Assembly (NCBI GenBank): GCA_024742415.1
Contig: JANSYN010000004.1
Coordinates: 124,001-188,000 of the forward strand
Source: Gammaproteobacteria bacterium
GTDB lineage: Bacteria > Pseudomonadota > Gammaproteobacteria > Pseudomonadales > Halieaceae
Direction of reading: 5' to 3'
Length of the DNA: 64,000 nt
Positions 59,593-64,000 of this stretch are shown here, in pieces. The position numbers and the translations under genes are program-made. Below the pieces are notes generated by a model. The model saw only the letters and a program-made list of their open reading frames with translations. It was not told where the DNA came from and did not search any database. Positions within the stretch are counted from its first letter, which is position 1. Every line of letters begins with the position of its first letter.

Positions 59593-60623
59593 AGCGTATC
59601 AAAACAGTAGCACAGGGGCAGGCGCTCGAACTGGGCAATAACGTCGAGGAGTTTCTGCATCACCTGGCGATGCCTGCCTGCCTGTTGCTGGAGGGGCATG
59701 ACAACACCCGCACACGCGCTATGGTGACGCTCTTGCACGGCAATGAGCCCTCGGGGGTGATTGCCTTGCACCGCTGGCTGGCCAGTGGCCAGCGTCCGTT
59801 GGTCAATGTGGTGTGCATCATCGCCGCCGTGACGGCAGCGCTGGCGTCGCCGGTGTTCAGTCATCGAATGTTGCCGCGGGCGCGCGATCTCAACCGCTGC
59901 TTCGGGCTACCTGTCGACGACGCCCAGGGCGAACTGGCGCAGGAAATTCTCGCGGTGCTGCGGGCGCACCGGCCAGAATCGATTATCGATGTGCATAACA
60001 CCTCGGGCTCGGGCCCGGCCTTTGGTGTGTGTACCTTTGCACACCCGCAGCACGAGGCGCTGGCCAGTTTGTTTACGCAGCGCCTGATTGTTGCCGACCT
60101 TGGCCTGGGTGCGTTGATGGAAATCAGCGAGCCGCGCTGTCCGGCGGTGACCATCGAAGTGGGCGGTCGCCTGGACGACGCCGCCCATGCGCTGGCCTAT
60201 GAAGGCCTGTGTCGCTATTTTAAGCAAGACGATGTACTGCAGCTGCCGGCGGGCGACTGGGGCATGGAGTTGCTGCACAATCCGGTGCGTCTGGAACTCA
60301 AAGAGCATGTCACACTGACCTATGCAGAGCAGCCCCAGGCGGACTATGACCTGACCCTGCGCGCCGATATAGAACACCTGAATTTCGGCACGGTGCATGC
60401 CGACACGCTACTGGGTTGGGCGCAAACGGCGGCAGCGGTGGATGTGTTCACGGCAATCGATGCCGGTGGGCGCTGCGCCGTATCCAGGCTGGTGCGTATC
60501 GAGCAGGGGCGAGTGTATGCGGCGCAGTCACTGCGCTTGTTTATGATTACTACCAACCCGGACATCGCGCACACCGACTGCCTGTTATATGCCGTTGCCG
60601 ATGACGGCGCAGAGATTCGCTAG
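59580..60623 (+). CDS. Succinylglutamate desuccinylase / aspartoacylase-like zinc hydrolase
   Basis: A 347-residue M14-type amide hydrolase. H53-G-N-E56 in LLHGNEPSG and H139 in IIDVHNTSG are zinc ligands. RDLNRCF (near 102-108) is the substrate Arg-Asn motif, and AVTIEVGG near 186 brings the catalytic Glu. The start may be ATG 59580 or GTG 59589; the latter overlaps the upstream stop as GTGA. The pairing with a GCS2 ligase suggests a dedicated N-acyl or gamma-glutamyl substrate. Confidence 0.87.
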   Translation: MAPVKRIKTVAQGQALELGNNVEEFLHHLAMPACLLLEGHDNTRTRAMVTLLHGNEPSGVIALHRWLASGQRPLVNVVCIIAAVTAALASPVFSHRMLPRARDLNRCFGLPVDDAQGELAQEILAVLRAHRPESIIDVHNTSGSGPAFGVCTFAHPQHEALASLFTQRLIVADLGLGALMEISEPRCPAVTIEVGGRLDDAAHALAYEGLCRYFKQDDVLQLPAGDWGMELLHNPVRLELKEHVTLTYAEQPQADYDLTLRADIEHLNFGTVHADTLLGWAQTAAAVDVFTAIDAGGRCAVSRLVRIEQGRVYAAQSLRLFMITTNPDIAHTDCLLYAVADDGAEIR

Positions 60624-60677
60624 CAGCCAGACAGCCCGACGAGGTACGGGTATTACCGATGTTACGCCTGGCTGGGT

Positions 60678-62408
60678 CTAGGACGATTTCGAAGCGACGT
60701 TCTTGCTACCCCTGCCACCACCGGGTTTACGCTTTGCCGTGCTGGTTGCGGCCGATGCACGCCTGGCTGCCGAGGCGGTGCCCGTGCGGGACTTGGCCCG
60801 CTTTTTAGCCGCCGCCTTGCCCGTTGGTGCGTTCCTGGCTGCGGCCCTGGCGGTAGTTTTGGCGCTGGTCTTTGCAGTGGCTTTGCCAGTGCTCTTGCTG
60901 GTGCTCTTGCTTGAGGCCTTGCCCGAGGCATTTGCCGGAGGCTTCTTCGCGGCACTGCTTGCTGCACTGCGCTGGCGTTTCTTTTCGAGTTGGCGGCCTG
61001 CGGCAATCAGCGCAGTATAAGATTCCAACAGGCATTGCTTGTAGAAATCGGGATCGGGCAGCATTTCGCGGCACGAGACAAAGTTGATCGTGATTTTGCC
61101 TGCCCCGCTAATGACAGCGTGAAACAGCCCCATCATGTGCAGTAGAGGGCCGATGCCCGTCATCAGGTGGACCTTTGCGCCGGCCAGGTACAATGGGAAC
61201 TGCGGGCCGGGCACGTTTGACACAATCACATGGAATGGCAGCGGAATATCCGTCCTTGCCACCGCCTGGCTCGCAGCCTGCAGGCTCCAGCCCAACACCT
61301 GGGGTACGAACATCTCGCTGATTTCCATGATGACGTTGGAGCCCAGGTTGCCGGAGTATTTCTTGGATTGCTGCGAGTTGATATTGACCGCGCGCACGCG
61401 CGCGATTGGGTCTTCGATATCCGTTGCCATGTTGATTTTCATCATGCTGATCTGGTTGCCCTTGGATTCACTGTTGCGCTCGCTGCGAATACTCATCGGG
61501 GCACCGCAGCTCAGGCTGCTGTCGGGCAGTTCGTTCTTGCTGCTGAGATACTTGCGCAGCGCGCCCGATACGATCGAGACCATGATGTCATTGACGGTGA
61601 CTTCGCCATCCAGTGCGCTGCGCAGCGCCTTGATCTCGTCCAGATCCATGATCAGCGCATCGGTTACGCGGGTCGATGAGACCAGCCCGTTGAAGCGGGT
61701 TTTGGCGACCAATGGCTTGCGCGGATCCTTGGCTCCACGGGTGGGACTGAGTCGGTTGGCCTTGATCACAGCGGGAACCAGTGAACCCACGGTCTCGAAA
61801 AACCGCACCGGACGTTTCAGGTTGTTCAGGTAGGCCCTTGACCAGACCTTCCACGGTGCGGGGTCGGGTTCACCGCGCCATGTGTCGATAACCTCTTTGG
61901 GTTCGATTTCGTCGGTGAGGCTGTGAATGGCGGTGAGGATCTCGGCGCCGGATACACCGTCTATCGCCGCGTGGTGGATTTTGATCATCAGTGCAAAGCT
62001 GTTTTCCGGCAGACCTTCCACATCATTCAGGCCTTCGATGACATAGGCCTCCCACAGGGGGCGCTTCATATCCAGGCCGCGCGCCTGCAGTCTGGACAGC
62101 AAAATGCAGAATTGGCGCCAGTCACCGGGTTTGGGCAGCGCCAGGTGGCGTACGTGAAATTCAAGGTCGAAGTTAGGATCCTCAACCCAGTACGGCGTAT
62201 CCAGACCTAAGGCGCCGCCAGCGAGCTTGCGGCGAAAAATGGCTGACTTGTGCAGGTTGCGTTCGAACACCGTCAGCACTTCCTTGAAACGTACTTTGCC
62301 GCCCTGGCGGTGGGATTGGTCGTAAACAATCACCGGGGAAATGTGCATCGGTGTGGCGCCACTTTCCTGTTGCAGGAAGTTGTTGTCCATCTCCGTGAGT
62401 TGTTCCAT
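60678..62408 (-). CDS. Wax ester synthase/diacylglycerol acyltransferase (WS/DGAT) with basic C-terminal tail
   Basis: A 576-residue bifunctional acyltransferase that esterifies fatty alcohols or diacylglycerol with acyl-CoA for storage lipid. HHAAIDG (145-151) is the catalytic HHxxxDG motif. MEQLTEMDNNFLQQE and the SNVPGPQFPLYLAGA segment are typical of bacterial WS/DGAT. The last 101 residues (476-576) are almost only Lys, Ala, Ser, Thr, Arg and Gly, resembling histone-H1/AlgP-like tails. ATG 62408 with GAAGGAG upstream is the start. It is convergent with the deacylase gene. Confidence 0.94.
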   Translation of the reverse strand: MEQLTEMDNNFLQQESGATPMHISPVIVYDQSHRQGGKVRFKEVLTVFERNLHKSAIFRRKLAGGALGLDTPYWVEDPNFDLEFHVRHLALPKPGDWRQFCILLSRLQARGLDMKRPLWEAYVIEGLNDVEGLPENSFALMIKIHHAAIDGVSGAEILTAIHSLTDEIEPKEVIDTWRGEPDPAPWKVWSRAYLNNLKRPVRFFETVGSLVPAVIKANRLSPTRGAKDPRKPLVAKTRFNGLVSSTRVTDALIMDLDEIKALRSALDGEVTVNDIMVSIVSGALRKYLSSKNELPDSSLSCGAPMSIRSERNSESKGNQISMMKINMATDIEDPIARVRAVNINSQQSKKYSGNLGSNVIMEISEMFVPQVLGWSLQAASQAVARTDIPLPFHVIVSNVPGPQFPLYLAGAKVHLMTGIGPLLHMMGLFHAVISGAGKITINFVSCREMLPDPDFYKQCLLESYTALIAAGRQLEKKRQRSAASSAAKKPPANASGKASSKSTSKSTGKATAKTSAKTTARAAARNAPTGKAAAKKRAKSRTGTASAARRASAATSTAKRKPGGGRGSKNVASKSS

Positions 62409-62606
62409 TGCGAATCTCCTTCGTTTAACGCCTGAGCAGTTGCACAGCTGCCGTGTCACGTAACCGGCGCCATGGCTCCTGCACAGTCTGCACTAACCAG
62501 GTTGGGCTGGAGTGGTCTAGAATGTTTGGGCGTATGATGTCGTGACCCCCGCGGCGTGACCCGCAGTTCCTGATAGAAAAGCCCATGACCTAACCGGCTG
62601 CACCGT

Positions 62607-63788
62607 ATGACCAACGCCAATAGATTAGCACGAATTTATGACGCGCCCGCTATAGGGGTGGTACGGCGGGCGGCAGCTTGGACGCGCAGTCGCGCCAGAA
62701 GTTGCGTCAGACCGCCAGGAACACCCGCCGCGCTAAGTCAGTTGATCGGCCCGGTGCGCGCCGCAATGGCAGTGCTGGCCGCCACTGTTCTGGCGGCTTC
62801 CACGGTGCTCGTGCAGCCGGCCCGGGCAGACATCTTTCGTTGCAACGTCAATGGTACAACGGTGTTCACGGATCAACCCTGCGACGGTGGTAAAACGGTG
62901 CAGCTGGGTAATACCAACACCACAACCAGACCCGATAGCAGTAATTACACAACAGCGCCGCGCCACTATAGCAGTGCGAAGTGGCACGTGGGTGCTGACG
63001 GCTATCACCAGGCAAAGCGCGTTGCCAGTGCCAGTCAGGCCCCAATGATCCTGTACTTTCGTACCGACTGGTGCGGCTTCTGCCGCGATGTCGAGCGCAA
63101 TCTTTTTCCCCAGACCGCGGCGGTGGATGTGATGCGCGGTTTTGTGAAAGTGCGTATCAACCCGGAGCTCGGCGCTGCAGAGCAGGCGTTGTTTGAACAA
63201 TACCGGGGGCGCGGTTTTCCCACCTTTCTCGTAGAGCCTTACACACGCATGCCGCTGCGGGTCAGCGTGACGCGCGCGCCGACCGCGGCGAACCCGGCGC
63301 GCAATGTGTCGGCGCAAACCCTGGTGACACGTTTGGAGCGTTTTCTGCCCGAGCCACAAGAACCGCCCCTGACCAGCGCAGCGGCCTATATTGAGCGCGC
63401 GATGGAGCGCCTCGATCGCGCTGACCCTGCGGCTGCCGCAAGCGATATCAAGCGCGCGATCGCCTTGCAGCCGCGGCGGCCGCAGTACTATCAGTTACTG
63501 TGCGAGGCCGCTGGCCCCAGCGACCAATTCCGCCAGTGTTTACAGTTCTGGAGCCGCTATATTGAGCTGGAGCCCGCTGATCCGGCCGGGTTTGCCGGGC
63601 GCTCGGCGGCGCATAGCCTGGCTGGCAACCTGGTGCAGGCCGGTGAAGATGCGCAGCGTGCCAGGCAATTGGGCGGCGCTGCCCGGGCTGTTGAGCCAGC
63701 GTCGGCACAGGGTGGTGAAGCGGAGACTCCTGAACCGCCCGCGTCCGGGCAACCGCAGCAACCCAACACAGTGCGCACAGCGCCTTGA
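62607..63788 (+). CDS. DUF4124 - thioredoxin-like - TPR fusion protein, periplasmic
   Basis: A 393-residue protein. A hydrophobic export signal lies at about 52-74, so the true start may be ATG 62766 (residue 54). DUF4124 follows (DIFRCNVNGTTVFTDQPC, 75-92), then a thioredoxin-like domain with C156-G-F-C159 (YFRTDWCGFC) and GRGFPTFLVEP. TPR-like helices cover about 265-350, and a Pro/Gln/Glu-rich end closes it. The thioredoxin part resembles DsbD-gamma/thiol-disulfide proteins, suggesting a redox role for envelope proteins. The partner is unknown. Confidence 0.85.
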   Translation: MTNANRLARIYDAPAIGVVRRAAAWTRSRARSCVRPPGTPAALSQLIGPVRAAMAVLAATVLAASTVLVQPARADIFRCNVNGTTVFTDQPCDGGKTVQLGNTNTTTRPDSSNYTTAPRHYSSAKWHVGADGYHQAKRVASASQAPMILYFRTDWCGFCRDVERNLFPQTAAVDVMRGFVKVRINPELGAAEQALFEQYRGRGFPTFLVEPYTRMPLRVSVTRAPTAANPARNVSAQTLVTRLERFLPEPQEPPLTSAAAYIERAMERLDRADPAAAASDIKRAIALQPRRPQYYQLLCEAAGPSDQFRQCLQFWSRYIELEPADPAGFAGRSAAHSLAGNLVQAGEDAQRARQLGGAARAVEPASAQGGEAETPEPPASGQPQQPNTVRTAP

Positions 63789-64000
63789 CCGCAGGTAAGG
63801 GCCGCAGCGCCCTGGTTGCCAGTCGACACCCGGATGCCGCAAACCGGCGCACGCAGGCGCACTGGCCACGCCGGCCCTGCGCAGTCTCTTTGGCGGATGT
63901 AGCCTGCGGCGATTTCGCCAGGCTTGCCGGCCATTGCAACACGCCAGCCGTGCGGGCCTGCTCATGAGCATACGGCCGCAACCCCTGGTTGTGTGGGGCG

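Noticed and set aside
60703-61020. 105-residue plus-strand frame that looks like a very hydrophobic membrane protein
   Set aside because: It is the complement of the Lys/Ala/Ser-rich tail of WS/DGAT; Lys and Ala codons read backwards give Leu, Phe, Ala and Val, so the apparent membrane helices are an artefact.
63964-64000. ATG-initiated open frame running off the right edge
   Set aside because: Only 12 residues are visible and there is no clear ribosome site, so a gene cannot be supported.

Overview
The window looks like a chromosomal segment of a GC-rich (roughly 60 % by eye), aerobic, Gram-negative gammaproteobacterium. The best evidence is the conserved block accA-tilS-pyrG-kdsA-eno-ftsB-ispD-ispF-truD-pcm-nlpD-rpoS with fdxA and mutS beyond it, which is the arrangement known from Pseudomonas and its relatives. 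Two large TonB-dependent receptors, a DUF3604 lipoprotein, a wax-ester-synthase-type acyltransferase, paired acyl-CoA dehydrogenases and many short-chain dehydrogenases suggest a marine lipid- or steroid-degrading lineage such as Halieaceae/OM60-NOR5. That placement is inference from gene content, not from a marker-gene tree. No rRNA, tRNA, CRISPR array, insertion sequence, prophage or plasmid function was seen.

Layout. 0.2-10 kb is accessory catabolism: an exported arylsulfatase and a DUF2141 protein, then a leftward operon of two acyl-CoA dehydrogenases and a ketosteroid-isomerase-like protein, two SDRs and an EthD-like protein, with an HtrA/DUF1499 pair between them. 10-19.8 kb holds htpX, a membrane J-domain protein next to a VWA protein, a PhoD-type alkaline phosphatase, msrA, an Fe-S flavin enoate reductase and an APH-like kinase. 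20-31 kb holds a TonB receptor, rsmE, rimO, a monooxygenase-like protein, a membrane-anchored nuclease, a DUF3604 lipoprotein, an enoyl-CoA hydratase and an RluA-type pseudouridine synthase. 31-44.8 kb is the rightward housekeeping block ending in rpoS. 44.8-52.3 kb has an amphi-Trp protein, a VOC protein, a membrane protein, fdxA, a second TonB receptor and mutS. 52.5-63.8 kb is accessory again: a two-domain sulfotransferase, an SDR, a dihydrodipicolinate-reductase-like enzyme, an HExxH membrane protein, a SIMPL protein, an overlapping GCS2 ligase/deacylase pair, a WS/DGAT with a histone-like tail and a DUF4124-thioredoxin-TPR protein.

How it fits together. The left part reads as CoA-dependent degradation of an isoprenoid or steroid-like substrate, with TonB receptors for uptake and WS/DGAT for storage of acyl chains. 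The middle couples lipid precursors (accA), CTP, KDO, isoprenoids (ispD, ispF), division (ftsB, nlpD) and stationary-phase control (rpoS). Notable points are a probable one-subunit active site in the acyl-CoA dehydrogenase pair, the missing surE with a DUF368 gene in the same operon, basic low-complexity extensions on RpoS and WS/DGAT, a sulfotransferase with an unassigned C-terminal domain, and at least seven short tandem duplications of 12-15 bp. No single clearly new system such as a defence island is evident.
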